Shown here: positions 31,792-42,437 of the stretch, piece after piece
Layout of the letters: every line of letters begins with the position of its first letter
How positions within the stretch are numbered: the stretch's first letter is position 1
From: Mycobacterium asiaticum DSM 44297
GTDB lineage: Bacteria; Actinomycetota; Actinomycetes; Mycobacteriales; Mycobacteriaceae
Direction: 5' to 3'
Assembly: GCF_000613245.1 (NCBI RefSeq)
Contig: NZ_HG964937.1
Coordinates: 1,797,935-1,861,934 of the forward strand
DNA length: 64,000 nucleotides
Program-made: the position numbers and the translations under genes
The notes under the pieces: generated by a model
Seen by the model: the letters and a program-made list of their open reading frames with translations, nothing else
What the model was told of the DNA's origin: nothing
The model's database searches: none

Positions 31792-33534
31792 TCAGGCTCG
31801 GTCGTTCTGCGCCGTTTCCAACAGCTCGCGCGCATGCGCGCGGCCACTGTCGGACTCCCCCAGCCCGGCCAGCATCCGGGCCAGCTCGGCGACCCGGTCG
31901 TCGTCGGTCAGCCGACGGACCCCGCTGGCTCCCTTGGGCCCCTGACTGTGCACCACTAGATGCACGTCGGCGTAGGCCGCGACCTGCGGTAGATGGGTGA
32001 CGACGATGACCTGGTGGGTGCGGGCCAGCCGGGCCAGGCGGCGGCCGATCTGCACCGCTGCCCAGCCGCCCACACCGGCGTCCACTTCGTCGAACACCAT
32101 CGTGGTGCCGGTGGCCGAAGCCGAAAGCACCACTTCCAATGCGAGCATCACCCGGGACAGCTCACCGCCCGAAGCGCTCTTGGCCAGCGGCAGGACCGAC
32201 ATCCCGCGGTGTGCGGCGAAGCCGAACTCCACAGTGTCGACGCCGTCAGCGCCCACCCTTACCGTCTTGCCGTCGGGCAGGCTCAGCGCGGCGGGATCGT
32301 CCGGTTCGGCGTGATCGGTGGCCACACCGATGGTGAATTCGGCGTCGGCCATCGCCAGACCCGCCAGTTCCGCGGTCACCTCTTTGGCCAGGTTCTTGGC
32401 GGCCTTGCGCCTGACCTTGCTGAGTTCGACTGCGGCCTGGGCCAATTCGCGGCCCAGGTCGTCCACCTGACGTTGCAGCGCGCCCAGACCCTCCTCCGAC
32501 ACGTCGAGCTGCGCCAGCCGATTGCGCGAGTCCTGGGCCCATTGCAACACGCCGTCGATGTCGGCGGCGTACTTGCGGGTCAGCGTGCGAAGTTGGGCCT
32601 GGCGAGCCAATTTGGATTCCAATGCGCTGGCGTCGACGGGCAGCCCGTCCAGGTAGTCGCCCAACTCGGACGCGGCGTCGATCACCACCGTCAACGCGCC
32701 GTTGATCTGTTCCGCCAGCGCTCGCAGTCGGGCATCCCCCGCAGATTCGAGCGTGCCCCGGGCCCGTCCCAACGCATCGGCCGCACCCAGCGCGTCCTCC
32801 GACGAACTCGACAGCATTTCGCGTGCCGACGCCGCCGCTTCACGCAGCGTGTCGAGTTCGGACAACCGCAGGATGTCGGCGACAAGCGCCTCGTCCTCCC
32901 CCGGTTGCGGGTCGACGGTGTCGATCTCGTTCAGCGCGAACTTGAGCCGGTCGGCCTCCTGGGCGAGCTCACGGGCCCGGTCGCGGCGGTCGTTGAGATC
33001 GCGCCGCGCCGTGAGCCACGCGTCGCGCAGCTTGCGGTAGCGCTCCAGCGCCGGTCCGGCGCCGGCGAAGCGATCCAGTGCACCGCGCTGCTCGTCGGGG
33101 CGCATCAGCCGCAGCTGATCGTTTTGTCCGTGCAGCGCGAGCAGCTGTGTGGTGAACCCGCTCAGCGACTTGGCGGGCACGCTGCGGCCCCCTAAATACG
33201 CCCGGGACGGCCCGTCGCGGTTGACGGTGCGCAACGCGATCACGCTGCCGTCCTCGTCACGCTCGCCGCCCGAGGCGTCCAGGATCTCGTCGAGATAGGC
33301 GGTCACTGCGTCGTCGACATCGCTTGTGGTGAAACGACCTTCGACGACGGCGCGCTCGGCGCCGGACCGCACCCGGGTGGCGTCGGCCCGCGCACCGCCC
33401 AGCAAGTGCAACCCCGTCACCACCATGGTCTTGCCGGTACCGGTCTCACCGGTCAACACCGTGAGCCCGCGGTCGAACTCGGCGGTCGCAACGCTGATGG
33501 CACCCAGCGATTCGATCCTTATCTCGGTGAGCAC
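31792..33534 (-). CDS. recN: DNA repair protein RecN
   Basis: 580 residues, SMC-like ATPase of double-strand-break repair. Walker A is LTGETGTGKTMVVTG near the N-terminus, followed by a long coiled-coil region; the C-terminal ABC signature is SGGELSRVMLALE and Walker B TMVFDEVDAGVGG. All ATPase elements are intact. GTG start, three bases after the NAD kinase stop. Confidence 0.97.
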   Translation of the reverse strand: MLTEIRIESLGAISVATAEFDRGLTVLTGETGTGKTMVVTGLHLLGGARADATRVRSGAERAVVEGRFTTSDVDDAVTAYLDEILDASGGERDEDGSVIALRTVNRDGPSRAYLGGRSVPAKSLSGFTTQLLALHGQNDQLRLMRPDEQRGALDRFAGAGPALERYRKLRDAWLTARRDLNDRRDRARELAQEADRLKFALNEIDTVDPQPGEDEALVADILRLSELDTLREAAASAREMLSSSSEDALGAADALGRARGTLESAGDARLRALAEQINGALTVVIDAASELGDYLDGLPVDASALESKLARQAQLRTLTRKYAADIDGVLQWAQDSRNRLAQLDVSEEGLGALQRQVDDLGRELAQAAVELSKVRRKAAKNLAKEVTAELAGLAMADAEFTIGVATDHAEPDDPAALSLPDGKTVRVGADGVDTVEFGFAAHRGMSVLPLAKSASGGELSRVMLALEVVLSASATGTTMVFDEVDAGVGGWAAVQIGRRLARLARTHQVIVVTHLPQVAAYADVHLVVHSQGPKGASGVRRLTDDDRVAELARMLAGLGESDSGRAHARELLETAQNDRA

Positions 33535-33537
33535 GAG

Positions 33538-34464
33538 CTACTTCCGTCCGCGCCAACCTGTTACGGGCAAGCGGAACTTGGTGACCAGGCGGTCGGTGAA
33601 CGGCGCGCTGTCCAGTCGCGCCCACTTCACCGGCGTATTGCACCGGGTGATCTCGAGTCGGCTGCCCGCCGGCACCACCATCTCGCGGCGGCCATCGCAG
33701 AACACCAGCGCGTCGTGCCCGCTGGCTTCGATCTCGATCGCGATGCTGGCATCGGGGCTGGTGACCATCGGCCGGCCGAACAGCGCGTGAGCGTTGTTGG
33801 GCACCACCAGAATTGCTTCCAGGTCCGGCCACAGCACCGGCCCGCCCGCGGAGAATGCGTAGGCGGTGGACCCGGTGGGTGTGGACACCAGCACGCCGTC
33901 GCAGCCGAACGTCGAGACCGGGCGGCCATCGATCTCCACGACCACGCCCAGGACGCCCAGGCGCGGGCCCTTTTCCAGGCTGGCTTCGTTGAGTGCCCAG
34001 CCCTGATCGATGATTTCACCGTCCTGGCGCACCGAGACGTCGAGCGTGAGCCGTTCTTCCACGCGATAGTCACGTGCCACAACATGTTCGAGTACGACGT
34101 CGATCGCCTCGGCCTCGGCTTCGGCCAAGAAGCCGATCCGGCCCAGGTTGACGCCCAGCACCGGTAGGTCGGCATTGCGGGCCAGTTCGGCCGCGCGCAG
34201 GAAGGTGCCGTCGCCGCCGAGCACCAGCACCAGTTCGCAGCCTTCTGCCACCATCGGGTCCGCGTCGACAACCTCGATGTCGACACCCATCGCCCGCATG
34301 TCATGGGGCCCGAGCCGCTGCGTGCCCTTGTCGACCGCTTCCGCGGACAGGGCGCGCAGCGCAATCCCCTTGTCGTGTAACACTTTCTCCACGCGCCGGG
34401 CGGTTTCGGTCGCTTCGTCGCGCCCGGTGTGGACGACCATTAGCACGGTGCGTTCGGTAGTCAC
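33538..34464 (-). CDS. ppnK: NAD kinase (inorganic polyphosphate/ATP-NAD kinase)
   Basis: 308 residues; phosphorylates NAD to NADP and is essential in mycobacteria. Seen: the [10 protein letters not shown] motif with the catalytic Asp, the LNEASLEKG segment, and the glycine-rich [15 protein letters not shown]. The M. tuberculosis counterpart, Rv1695, can use ATP or polyphosphate. The start overlaps the tlyA stop by four bases. Confidence 0.97.
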   Translation of the reverse strand: MTTERTVLMVVHTGRDEATETARRVEKVLHDKGIALRALSAEAVDKGTQRLGPHDMRAMGVDIEVVDADPMVAEGCELVLVLGGDGTFLRAAELARNADLPVLGVNLGRIGFLAEAEAEAIDVVLEHVVARDYRVEERLTLDVSVRQDGEIIDQGWALNEASLEKGPRLGVLGVVVEIDGRPVSTFGCDGVLVSTPTGSTAYAFSAGGPVLWPDLEAILVVPNNAHALFGRPMVTSPDASIAIEIEASGHDALVFCDGRREMVVPAGSRLEITRCNTPVKWARLDSAPFTDRLVTKFRLPVTGWRGRK

Positions 34465-35270
34465 TGCGGGCCCTCCATAACAACATGCTGCACCGCATCA
34501 ACCAACGCGTCGCCTACGAGCCCGCGGTCGCTCTCGGCGCGCAGCCACAAGAAATATTCGACGTTGCCCGCCGGGCCCGGCAGCGGACTTGCCGTCACAT
34601 CGATCGGACGCCAGCCCAGCTCCTCGGCGCGCCGCGCCACAGCCAGCACCGCATCGGTGCGCAGTTGGGTTTCCCGCACCACCCCGCCGGACCCGACCTG
34701 GCCTTTCCCCACCTCGAATTGCGGCTTCACCATGGGAACGATATCCGCGTCCGGGCAAGCGCAGCCAACCAGCGCGGGCAGCACCGTCGCCAACGAGATG
34801 AATGACAGGTCGGCCACCACCAAGTCGACGGGTCCCCCGATTACCATCGGTGACAGGTCCCGAGCGTTGGTCCGCTCCACAACCCTCACGCGGGGGTCGC
34901 TGCGCAACGACCAGGCAAGTTGCCCGTACCCGACATCAGCGGCGACCACTTCCGTGGCGCCGCGGTCCAGCAGGACCTCGGTGAAACCTCCGGTGGAGGC
35001 CCCCGCGTCCAGGCAACGCCGGCCGTGGACCGGGATCCCGAAATCATCCAGCGCCCCAATCAGCTTGTGCGCCCCGCGCGATACCCAGGAACGTTCCCCG
35101 TCGTCGGCGACGGTCAGGGCGGCGGTCACCGCGACGGCGGTGGCGGGTTTGACCGCGGGCAGGCCGTCGATGCGCACCTTGCCGGCCCCGATCAGTTCCG
35201 CGGCCTGCTGACGCGAACGTGCCAGACCCCGCCGAACCAGCTCGGCGTCGACGCGGGCACGCCGCGGCAT
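34461..35270 (-). CDS. tlyA: TlyA 16S/23S rRNA 2'-O-methyltransferase
   Basis: 269 residues: an N-terminal S4 domain ([20 protein letters not shown]) and an FtsJ/RrmJ-like methyltransferase domain with SAM motif [17 protein letters not shown] and [13 protein letters not shown]. In M. tuberculosis TlyA methylates C1409 of 16S and C1920 of 23S rRNA, and its loss confers capreomycin resistance. All motifs are intact here. Its ATG is eight bases after the stop of the small Rv1693-like gene. Confidence 0.96.
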   Translation of the reverse strand: MPRRARVDAELVRRGLARSRQQAAELIGAGKVRIDGLPAVKPATAVAVTAALTVADDGERSWVSRGAHKLIGALDDFGIPVHGRRCLDAGASTGGFTEVLLDRGATEVVAADVGYGQLAWSLRSDPRVRVVERTNARDLSPMVIGGPVDLVVADLSFISLATVLPALVGCACPDADIVPMVKPQFEVGKGQVGSGGVVRETQLRTDAVLAVARRAEELGWRPIDVTASPLPGPAGNVEYFLWLRAESDRGLVGDALVDAVQHVVMEGPQ

Positions 35271-35278
35271 GCGCCCAC

Positions 35279-35455
35279 TCAGCCCTTCTCCGCCGACTCC
35301 AGGGCACGCAGTAGCACGTCGTGCGCCTCGGAGAGGCGGCGGGCGATGTCTTCGAGTTGCTCGAGCGACGGACCGTCGGCCGCGTCGGCGTCCTCGGGCA
35401 ACTGGGCCACCAAGGATTCAATTTCCGCGCGAATCTCGTCAGGATCGATAGTCAT
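35279..35455 (-). CDS. Small conserved protein (Rv1693-like, 58 aa)
   Basis: A 58-residue acidic helical protein from ATG 35455 to TGA 35279 (MTIDPDEIRAEIESL, then LEQLEDIARRLSEAHDVLL). It fills the gap between the HAD phosphatase and tlyA, where M. tuberculosis has the similarly short Rv1693. No catalytic motif; probably a two-helix coiled coil. Position, length and frame conservation support a real gene; function unknown. Confidence 0.8.
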   Translation of the reverse strand: MTIDPDEIRAEIESLVAQLPEDADAADGPSLEQLEDIARRLSEAHDVLLRALESAEKG

Positions 35456-35462
35456 TGTGCTC

Positions 35463-36467
35463 TTACGCTAGTAGGGACCAGCGCTTGAGCGCATCGCGGG
35501 CCTGATCGTCACCGGCTTCGATTCCCACACCGGCGGGAGCGTCCCAGACCGCGGCGGCCACGACGCGAACCACGGCCAACTCGTCCGCGGGGTCGTCGCC
35601 GGTCGCACTGACGGTGAGCGTGTGGGCGTCGACGTCGACCCGCCAGCCCGCCTGTGGCCCCACCTTCAGCAGCTCGGCATCCTGGTGCAGTGACCGCAGA
35701 TCATGCCCGATATAAGTGGGCCGCTGTTTGGGCGAGGCGAATACCGCGTCGTGTGCCGAATTGACTCCGGTGAGCACCATCAGGCTCGGCAGACCCGCAG
35801 CGTTGGCGCCTTCGATGTCGGTGTCCAACCGATCGCCGACTACCAGCGGCGCCCGGAACTCGCCGCGGCCCACCGCATCCTTCATCAACTGCGGCCCGGG
35901 CTTGCCCGCGACCTGAGGTTCCTCCCCGGTAGCGGTGCGTACCGCGGCCACCAATGACCCGTTACCCGGCAGCAGGCCCCGCTCGGTAGGCAGCGTCGGG
36001 TCGACGTTGGCGGCCACCCACACCGCCCCCGCCCGAATGGCTAGGGCGGCCTCGGCTAGGTCGGACCAGCCGACCTCCATCGACAGGCCTTGGACGACGG
36101 CGTCGGGTCGGTCGTCGAATCGCCGTACCGGGCGCAGCCCGACGGCAGCGATCTCATCGGCCAGCGCCTCGGTGCCCACGACCAGGACCTTGGCGTCCGG
36201 TTGCAGTTGCGCGGCCAGCAGGTGGGCTGCGCTCTGCGCGCTGGTCACCACGTCGTCGCTGTCGGCGCTGAACCCGAGCTCACGCAGGTGTGCGGCGACC
36301 CCGTCGGCGCTGCGCGACGCATTGTTGGTGACGAACAGCTTCCGGCTGTTGATCGCGTCCAACGACTTGACGGCGCCCTCGGTGGGCCGATGGCCGCGAA
36401 AGACCGTTCCGTCGAGGTCCAGCAGCAAGCAATCATATTGCTGCGCAATAGTTTTCGTGTCAGCCAA
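35463..36467 (-). CDS. HAD-superfamily phosphatase, glycerol-3-phosphate phosphatase-like (Rv1692)
   Basis: HAD subclass IIA hydrolase. Motif I DLDGTVFRG (nucleophile Asp), motif II LFVTNNASRS, Lys in VAGKPGPQ and motif IV VVGDRLDTDIEGANAA are all present. The M. tuberculosis counterpart Rv1692 was shown to dephosphorylate glycerol-3-phosphate during recycling of polar heads from glycerophospholipids. The frame opens at 36509. By alignment with Rv1692 (start next to KSIAQE) the likely start is TTG 36467, 14 codons in, ahead of KTIAQQYD; ATG 36491 is the alternative. The C-terminal 60 residues form a variable tail. It overlaps the TPR gene end. Confidence 0.9.
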   Translation of the reverse strand: MADTKTIAQQYDCLLLDLDGTVFRGHRPTEGAVKSLDAINSRKLFVTNNASRSADGVAAHLRELGFSADSDDVVTSAQSAAHLLAAQLQPDAKVLVVGTEALADEIAAVGLRPVRRFDDRPDAVVQGLSMEVGWSDLAEAALAIRAGAVWVAANVDPTLPTERGLLPGNGSLVAAVRTATGEEPQVAGKPGPQLMKDAVGRGEFRAPLVVGDRLDTDIEGANAAGLPSLMVLTGVNSAHDAVFASPKQRPTYIGHDLRSLHQDAELLKVGPQAGWRVDVDAHTLTVSATGDDPADELAVVRVVAAAVWDAPAGVGIEAGDDQARDALKRWSLLA

Positions 36468-37248
36468 GTTCGTTGACCCGGTCTTCGGCATCGGTAACGC
36501 CTTCCACATCGGCAGCGGCCGACCGCAGGAACCACTGCAGAGCCTCGTCCGCGCGTCCGAGTGCCAATAGTGTTTCGGCGTAGGCGTAGAACAGCCGCGC
36601 GGCCGTCGAGCCGGTGCGGGACGGGTCCAGCGCCGGAGTGGACAACACGGTCAGCGCCTGCTCGAGCTGCCCCAGGTCGGCCCGCGCACCGGCTGCGACG
36701 ATGCGCAGCTCGTCGGCGTCATCGCCGGTGAGCTGGGCGGCCTCGGGGCTGCGGGCCAGGTCGATGGCGCGCTGCGGTCGACCGAGACCGCGCTCGCAGT
36801 CGGCGATCAGCGCCAGCAACGCGGACTTGCTGCCCATCCGACGTGCGGCGCGGAATTCGGCCAGCGCCTGGCCCCAGTCGCCGCAGTGGTAGGCGGCGAT
36901 CCCGACGGCCTCCCGGACCGCGGCGATCCGGCTGGCCCGAACACGGGCGGCGCGGGCATGGCTCAGCGCGGCTTCCGGGTCCTCGTCGAGCAGGCCGCCC
37001 GCGGCTACCAAGTGGCGGGCGACCGTGTCCGCGGTAGTCCGGTCCAGGGTGCTCAGCTCCCGACGCACGTCGGGTGCCAGTTGCCGAGCGTCAATGTCGT
37101 CGGGAATCGGCGGTCCGGCCGGGGCGGCGTCCGCGGGCGCCTGCCGGGGTTGTGCAGGCCGCGCCCGTCCCGGCCCGGAACGCCGGGGTGCGCCGGCGGA
37201 TGGCGGTCGAGGCCGCCGCTCATTGCCTCCGCGCCTGTCATCGACCAC
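36460..37248 (-). CDS. TPR-repeat protein (Rv1691-like)
   Basis: 262 residues. The first 50 are a low-complexity Pro/Arg/Ala segment, probably disordered. The rest is made of TPR-like helix pairs (DWGQALAEFRAARRMGS, DLGQLEQALTVLS, LGRADEALQWFLRSAA). No membrane segment or enzyme motif. Likely a scaffold or interaction protein; its conserved link to the HAD phosphatase, tlyA and recN is the only clue to function. Confidence 0.88.
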   Translation of the reverse strand: MVDDRRGGNERRPRPPSAGAPRRSGPGRARPAQPRQAPADAAPAGPPIPDDIDARQLAPDVRRELSTLDRTTADTVARHLVAAGGLLDEDPEAALSHARAARVRASRIAAVREAVGIAAYHCGDWGQALAEFRAARRMGSKSALLALIADCERGLGRPQRAIDLARSPEAAQLTGDDADELRIVAAGARADLGQLEQALTVLSTPALDPSRTGSTAARLFYAYAETLLALGRADEALQWFLRSAAADVEGVTDAEDRVNELG

Positions 37249-37298
37249 CCGCTAGAGGTTACGGGTAGGGCCGCGGGCCTCACAAACAACGCCGTGGG

Positions 37299-37649
37299 CT
37301 AAGCCTGCAGTCGGTGCGGCAGCATCGGTGCTATCAATGCGGGGCAGTATGTGGCGATCGCCACGATAGTGAAGGCTGCGGCCCGATCTTGCGATATGCC
37401 GTTGAGCTCAGCGATTTCGGAGACGATCGCGTCGAAGTTGCCGCCCGGCTGGAACGCTCTCGGGCAGACCGAACGCCCCTGCGCAATAGCGGTCTCCGGC
37501 TGGCTGTAGGGAATGCCGGCATTGGTCAGGCCATTGAGGAAGGCGTTCCCCAGCATGTCGGCGTGTATCGGCGCCGCGACGCTGGCCGAAACACCGAACA
37601 CGCCTGCGGCCAGCGCCAGCAGCCGGAGAGCGAGCGCGGGTGCGGTCAT
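37299..37649 (-). CDS. Secreted DUF732 protein (lprJ position)
   Basis: 116 residues with a signal peptide (LALRLLALAAGVFGVSASVAAPIHA) and a small mycobacterial DUF732 domain, recognised by FLNGLTNAGIPY, two Cys (SVCPRAF and ATYCPAL) and FTIVAIATYC. M. tuberculosis has LprJ (Rv1690) at this position; here no lipobox Cys is seen, so the protein is probably secreted or surface-held rather than lipidated. Members of the family are small exported proteins of unknown function. Confidence 0.85.
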   Translation of the reverse strand: MTAPALALRLLALAAGVFGVSASVAAPIHADMLGNAFLNGLTNAGIPYSQPETAIAQGRSVCPRAFQPGGNFDAIVSEIAELNGISQDRAAAFTIVAIATYCPALIAPMLPHRLQA

Positions 37650-37859
37650 CGTGACAACAGTGCTGAACGACTGTCACATACACGACACGATGAGGTAAAG
37701 GTTTGCGCACTAAGGCGTGTCCTCCGATCGGTGGACGCAGCACCTAGCCGAACGGGCGAACGGAATTTCCCCCGTCTTCCAGCCGGAAGTGGGATAGCTG
37801 GAGCGGCGACCGGGCCGCAGAATTGGTGTCGTAGCAAGGAGATAACAACCCCACATTTT

Positions 37860-37909
37860 CAGCGGGGTCTCGTCGACGCCCCCCTCCCCCTCGCGATGAG
37901 ACCCCGCTG
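37860..37909 (-). terminator. Strong hairpin after tyrS, G-rich loop
   Basis: Perfect 12-bp inverted repeat CAGCGGGGTCTC (37860-37871) and GAGACCCCGCTG (37898-37909) with a 26-nt loop that is very G-rich on the tyrS sense strand. It begins four bases after the tyrS stop and is followed by GAAAATG rather than a T tract, typical of mycobacterial terminators without a U run. Likely terminates tyrS. Confidence 0.75.
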
Positions 37910-37913
37910 AATG

Positions 37914-39185
<1,272 letters not shown>

Positions 39186-39339
39186 GGCTGAGAGTCTTCC
39201 AGGATGCGGGGCCGGCCGTGCGCGCCGGATGCCTGCCATTCGCTCAGGATGATTCCAGCGGGGCGTGCATGGTCAACGGCCGAGGCCTTCGCGCGGTGTG
39301 GCGCCGGACGGTCGGCCGTGGAGTAACTTGCGGAACGAC

Positions 39340-40218
39340 ATGGACAATCGATTCTTTCCGCTGGTCGTCGTGGCGGTCATGCTGGCGCTTGGCCTCACCC
39401 TGACCGTTGCCGACTTCCGGCGAGCCGCCAAGCTTCGCCGCCCGCTGGCGGTGGCTCTGGTGTGTCAGGCCGTGGTACTGCCCGGCCTGTGCTTGCTGAT
39501 CGCCGAGGGGCTGAATCTGGAACCGAATCTAGCGGTCGGGCTGATGCTGATGGCTGCGTGCCCGGGCGGCATGCTGGCCAACGTGCTCAGCCACCTGGTC
39601 AACGGCGACCTGGCCCTCAATCTCACGCTCACAGCCGTCAACGCCGTGCTGTCGATCTTCGCGATACCGGCGATCCTGGCGGCCTCGATGGCATGGTTCC
39701 TCGGCGAAGGCCGGTTCATCCCGCTGCAGTTCGACAAGTTCTTTGGAGTGTTCGCGGTGGTGCTGATACCCACCGCGATCGGGGTGGCGATACGTCACCG
39801 CTTCCCGGATCTGGCGCGGCGGTTGCAGAATCCGGTCCGGGTCGTCGCGGCGGTCCTGCTGGTGGTGGCCCTGTTCGCCGGCGTGGCGGGCGGCCGGTCG
39901 ACGTTGCTGCGCAACTTCGGTGTGCTCAGCGTGGCGATTGTGTCCTTCTGCGCGATCAGCCTGACGGTGGGCTATCTGGCGCCCCGCTGGATGCGGCTAG
40001 CCCCTCGCCAATCCATCGCGATCAGCTTGGAGATCGGGCTGCACAATGCTGTCGTGGCGGTCGGCATCGCGCTGAGTCCGCAACTGCTCAACAACGCCGA
40101 AATGGCCACCCCTGCCGCGATTTACGGGCTACTCGCGCCGTTCATCGCGCTGGCGTTCGTGTTCACGGTGCGCCGCCTCGACCCCGGCTATCGGGCAGCG
40201 TCTCGGCAGCAGACCTAG
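39340..40218 (+). CDS. Bile acid:sodium symporter (BASS) family transporter
   Basis: 292 residues with about nine to ten membrane helices. Family features: the [20 protein letters not shown] loop with the paired small-residue break, and [15 protein letters not shown] in the second half. BASS proteins move organic anions with sodium; the substrate here is unknown. The ATG at 39340 is chosen because the upstream part of the open frame is not hydrophobic or conserved. It diverges from tyrS and converges with mpg, the stop codons overlapping by four bases. Confidence 0.9.
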   Translation: MDNRFFPLVVVAVMLALGLTLTVADFRRAAKLRRPLAVALVCQAVVLPGLCLLIAEGLNLEPNLAVGLMLMAACPGGMLANVLSHLVNGDLALNLTLTAVNAVLSIFAIPAILAASMAWFLGEGRFIPLQFDKFFGVFAVVLIPTAIGVAIRHRFPDLARRLQNPVRVVAAVLLVVALFAGVAGGRSTLLRNFGVLSVAIVSFCAISLTVGYLAPRWMRLAPRQSIAISLEIGLHNAVVAVGIALSPQLLNNAEMATPAAIYGLLAPFIALAFVFTVRRLDPGYRAASRQQT

Positions 40219-40838
40219 TCGCTGGCCCCGGGCGCCGGTGCTCGTGGACTTCGTCGGTACGCCGACACCTCGGGCCGGCCGGCCAGCCACAGTCGCCAGG
40301 GCCGGTCCGCGGCTTGACTGACCCCCACTCGCGGGCCCGCCGTAGGCGTCAGCGGCGCACATAGCTGCAGCGTCACCGCACTGGCGGGATCGAACACATC
40401 GATCCCGTTGTCGTCCATCGTGATTCCCAGCGCCGAACACAGATTCCCCGGCCCGCGCCCTAGCGCCGCATCGCGAACCGCCGCACCACGACGGCTTCGC
40501 GCAACGTCCAAGCCGTCCTCGATCACGCACGCCCGGAGCAGGACGGCTGCCGCGGTGCCGTCCGGGCCGCACGAGACGTTGGCGCAGACGTGGATGCCGT
40601 GGCTGCGGTAGGTGTACAGCCGCCCCGGCGGCCCGAACATGACCCCGTTGCGGGCGCTGCGCCCCCGGTAGGAATGCGCCGCCGCATCCGGCCACGGACC
40701 GTCTGGCACACCGCCGTACGCCTCGACCTCGACGATCACGGCGCGAACCCCCCGACCACGGATGTCGGCACCGAGCAGCCGGCGCGCGGCGGCGAGCGGA
40801 TCGACCAGCAACTCCGCGGCCGGTCCCGAAGCGCTCAT
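40215..40838 (-). CDS. mpg: 3-methyladenine DNA glycosylase (AAG/MPG family)
   Basis: 207 residues. Seen: VEVEAYGG with the catalytic Glu, [20 protein letters not shown], and the [14 protein letters not shown] segment of the family. It removes alkylated and deaminated purines from DNA. Corresponds to Rv1688. Diverges from the ABC transporter genes with a 58-bp intergenic region that holds their promoter. Confidence 0.96.
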   Translation of the reverse strand: MSASGPAAELLVDPLAAARRLLGADIRGRGVRAVIVEVEAYGGVPDGPWPDAAAHSYRGRSARNGVMFGPPGRLYTYRSHGIHVCANVSCGPDGTAAAVLLRACVIEDGLDVARSRRGAAVRDAALGRGPGNLCSALGITMDDNGIDVFDPASAVTLQLCAPLTPTAGPRVGVSQAADRPWRLWLAGRPEVSAYRRSPRAPAPGASD

Positions 40839-40860
40839 CGAACTGATTGTGCCCGGCCTC

Positions 40861-40921
40861 TTGACAAGGCGCGCCGACAGGTCGAATATTCATCACATGA
40901 TGACTTCATCACGCGATGAAT
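40861..40921 (+). promoter_or_regulatory. Promoter with tandem palindromic operators for the ABC exporter/TetR operon
   Basis: TTGACA (40861-40866) and GAATAT (40884-40889) are spaced by 17 bp, a strong SigA-like promoter. Directly behind it lie two palindromes: TCATCACATGATGA (40890-40903) and TTCATCACGCGATGAA (40905-40920), enclosed by ATTCATC / GATGAAT (40888-40894, 40915-40921). The predicted transcription start falls at about 40896, on the operator. The operon encodes its own TetR repressor, the obvious ligand of this site. Confidence 0.75.
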
Positions 40922-41673
40922 TAATGCAACACATCACAACCCCCGCGGTGAGCATCGAGCATCTCCGGGTGATCCGCGGTAAACGGCCTGCACTGCACGA
41001 CTTCTCGGTCCGCATCGCGCCGGGCACGATCACCGGGCTCCTCGGACCGTCCGGCTGCGGCAAGAGCACCCTCATACGCAGCATCGTCGGGACTCAAATC
41101 GTGGCGTCAGGCACGGTAACCGTGCTGGGCCATCCCGCCGGCTCGGCGGCACTGCGCCGCCGGGTGGGTTACGTGCCCCAGGATCCGACCATCTACCGCG
41201 ACCTGCGGGTGATCGACAATGTCCGCTACTTCGCATCGCTGTACGGGTTCGACGGCCAGGCCGCCGAACAAGCCATCGAGCGGGTCGGGCTCACCGATCA
41301 CCGAACCGCCGTCTGCGAGAACCTCTCCGGCGGTCAACGCACCAGGGTGTCCCTGGCGTGCGCGTTGGTGTGCCAGCCAGACCTGCTCGTGCTCGACGAA
41401 CCCACCGTCGGCCTGGACCCGGTTCTGCGCGTTGAGCTTTGGCGGCAATTCAGTGAACTGGCAGACGGTGGAACGACATTACTGGTGTCCAGTCATGTGA
41501 TGGACGAAGCCGATCATTGCGCGGACCTGCTGCTGATGCGCGACGGCCGCCTGGTGGCGCACACCACCCCGACCCAACTACGAGAGGAAACGTCATGCAC
41601 GTCACTGGAGGAAGCGTTTCTGTCGGTCATCCGGCGCAGCACCGAGCCGCTGGCGGGTCCCAGGGCCGGCTGA
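40897..41673 (+). CDS. ABC transporter ATP-binding protein (Rv1687c-like)
   Basis: 258 residues. Walker A GLLGPSGCGKST, Q-loop VGYVPQDPT, signature LSGGQRTRVSLA, Walker B DLLVLDEPTVGLD and the switch His in VSSHVMDEA are intact. It belongs to the DrrA/NodI-like export ATPases that work with a separate six-helix permease. Start: ATG 40897 coincides with the predicted transcript 5' end, so a leaderless message is possible; ATG 40924 is the alternative and would leave the operator outside the coding region. It overlaps the permease gene by 79 bp. Confidence 0.92.
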   Translation: MMTSSRDELMQHITTPAVSIEHLRVIRGKRPALHDFSVRIAPGTITGLLGPSGCGKSTLIRSIVGTQIVASGTVTVLGHPAGSAALRRRVGYVPQDPTIYRDLRVIDNVRYFASLYGFDGQAAEQAIERVGLTDHRTAVCENLSGGQRTRVSLACALVCQPDLLVLDEPTVGLDPVLRVELWRQFSELADGGTTLLVSSHVMDEADHCADLLLMRDGRLVAHTTPTQLREETSCTSLEEAFLSVIRRSTEPLAGPRAG

Positions 41674-42437
41674 GCCCGCTGCAGCAGCTCAAGCCGTACG
41701 CGGCCACCACGACGCGTATTGTCCGCCAGCTGGGTGCCGATCACCGCAGTGTCGCGATGATCCTGGTGGTGCCCGTCGTGGTGATCTCGTTGATGTACTT
41801 CATGTTTCAGGATGCCCCGCATCGGCCCGGCGCCCCTACCCCGTTCAACAACGCCTGCCTGATCCTGCTGGGCCTCTTCCCGTTGTTCGTCATGTTCATC
41901 ATCACCTCGATCACCATGCAGCGCGAGCGTGCGTCGGGAACCTTGGAGCGCATCCTGACCACGCCGCTACGGCGACTCGACTTGCTGATGGCCTACGGGA
42001 CCGCATTCTCGGCTGCCGCGGTGGCGCAAGCGGTGGTGGCCTGCGCGGTCTCGTTCTGGCTGTTGGATTTCACTACCGCGGGTAGCCCGGTGTTGGTGTT
42101 CGTGATCGCCATCTCCAACGCCATCCTCGGTGTCGGATTGGGGCTGTTGTTCAGCGCGTTCGCCCGCACCGAGTTTCAGGCCGTGCAGTTCATCCCGTTG
42201 GTGATGGTGCCGCAGCTGCTGCTGGCCGGCGTGCTCGTGCCGCGGTCGGCAATGCCGGACTGGCTGCAGTGGATCAGTAATGTCCTGCCCGCCAGCTATG
42301 CGCTGGAAGCCTTGCAGCAGGTGGGTGCCCATTCGGGTCTGACGGCGACTACCGTGCGTGACATGTCTGTCGTGTTGGGTTTTGCCGTCGCATCAATGTG
42401 TCTTGCCGCTGCCACCCTGCGGCGCAGGACCCCTTGA
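41595..42437 (+). CDS. ABC-2 type transporter permease (Rv1686c-like)
   Basis: 280 residues with six hydrophobic helices, including AMILVVPVVVISLMYFMF and the ABC-2 signature region FIPLVMVPQLLLAGVLVP. The ATG at 41595 has AGAGGAA a few bases ahead and lies within the ATPase gene; the longer open frame from 41517 is unsupported. Together with the ATPase it forms a drug or lipid efflux pump of unknown substrate. Its stop overlaps the TetR start (ATGA). Confidence 0.92.
   Translation: MHVTGGSVSVGHPAQHRAAGGSQGRLSPLQQLKPYAATTTRIVRQLGADHRSVAMILVVPVVVISLMYFMFQDAPHRPGAPTPFNNACLILLGLFPLFVMFIITSITMQRERASGTLERILTTPLRRLDLLMAYGTAFSAAAVAQAVVACAVSFWLLDFTTAGSPVLVFVIAISNAILGVGLGLLFSAFARTEFQAVQFIPLVMVPQLLLAGVLVPRSAMPDWLQWISNVLPASYALEALQQVGAHSGLTATTVRDMSVVLGFAVASMCLAAATLRRRTP

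Noticed and set aside
31506-31847. Short proteins encoded by the steA-recN gap
   Set aside because: Overlapping frames on both strands arise from the 70-bp repeats and have similar fragments only because the DNA is repeated; no ribosome sites.
31993-33195. 400-codon frame opposite recN
   Set aside because: Shadow of recN, which has intact Walker and signature motifs.
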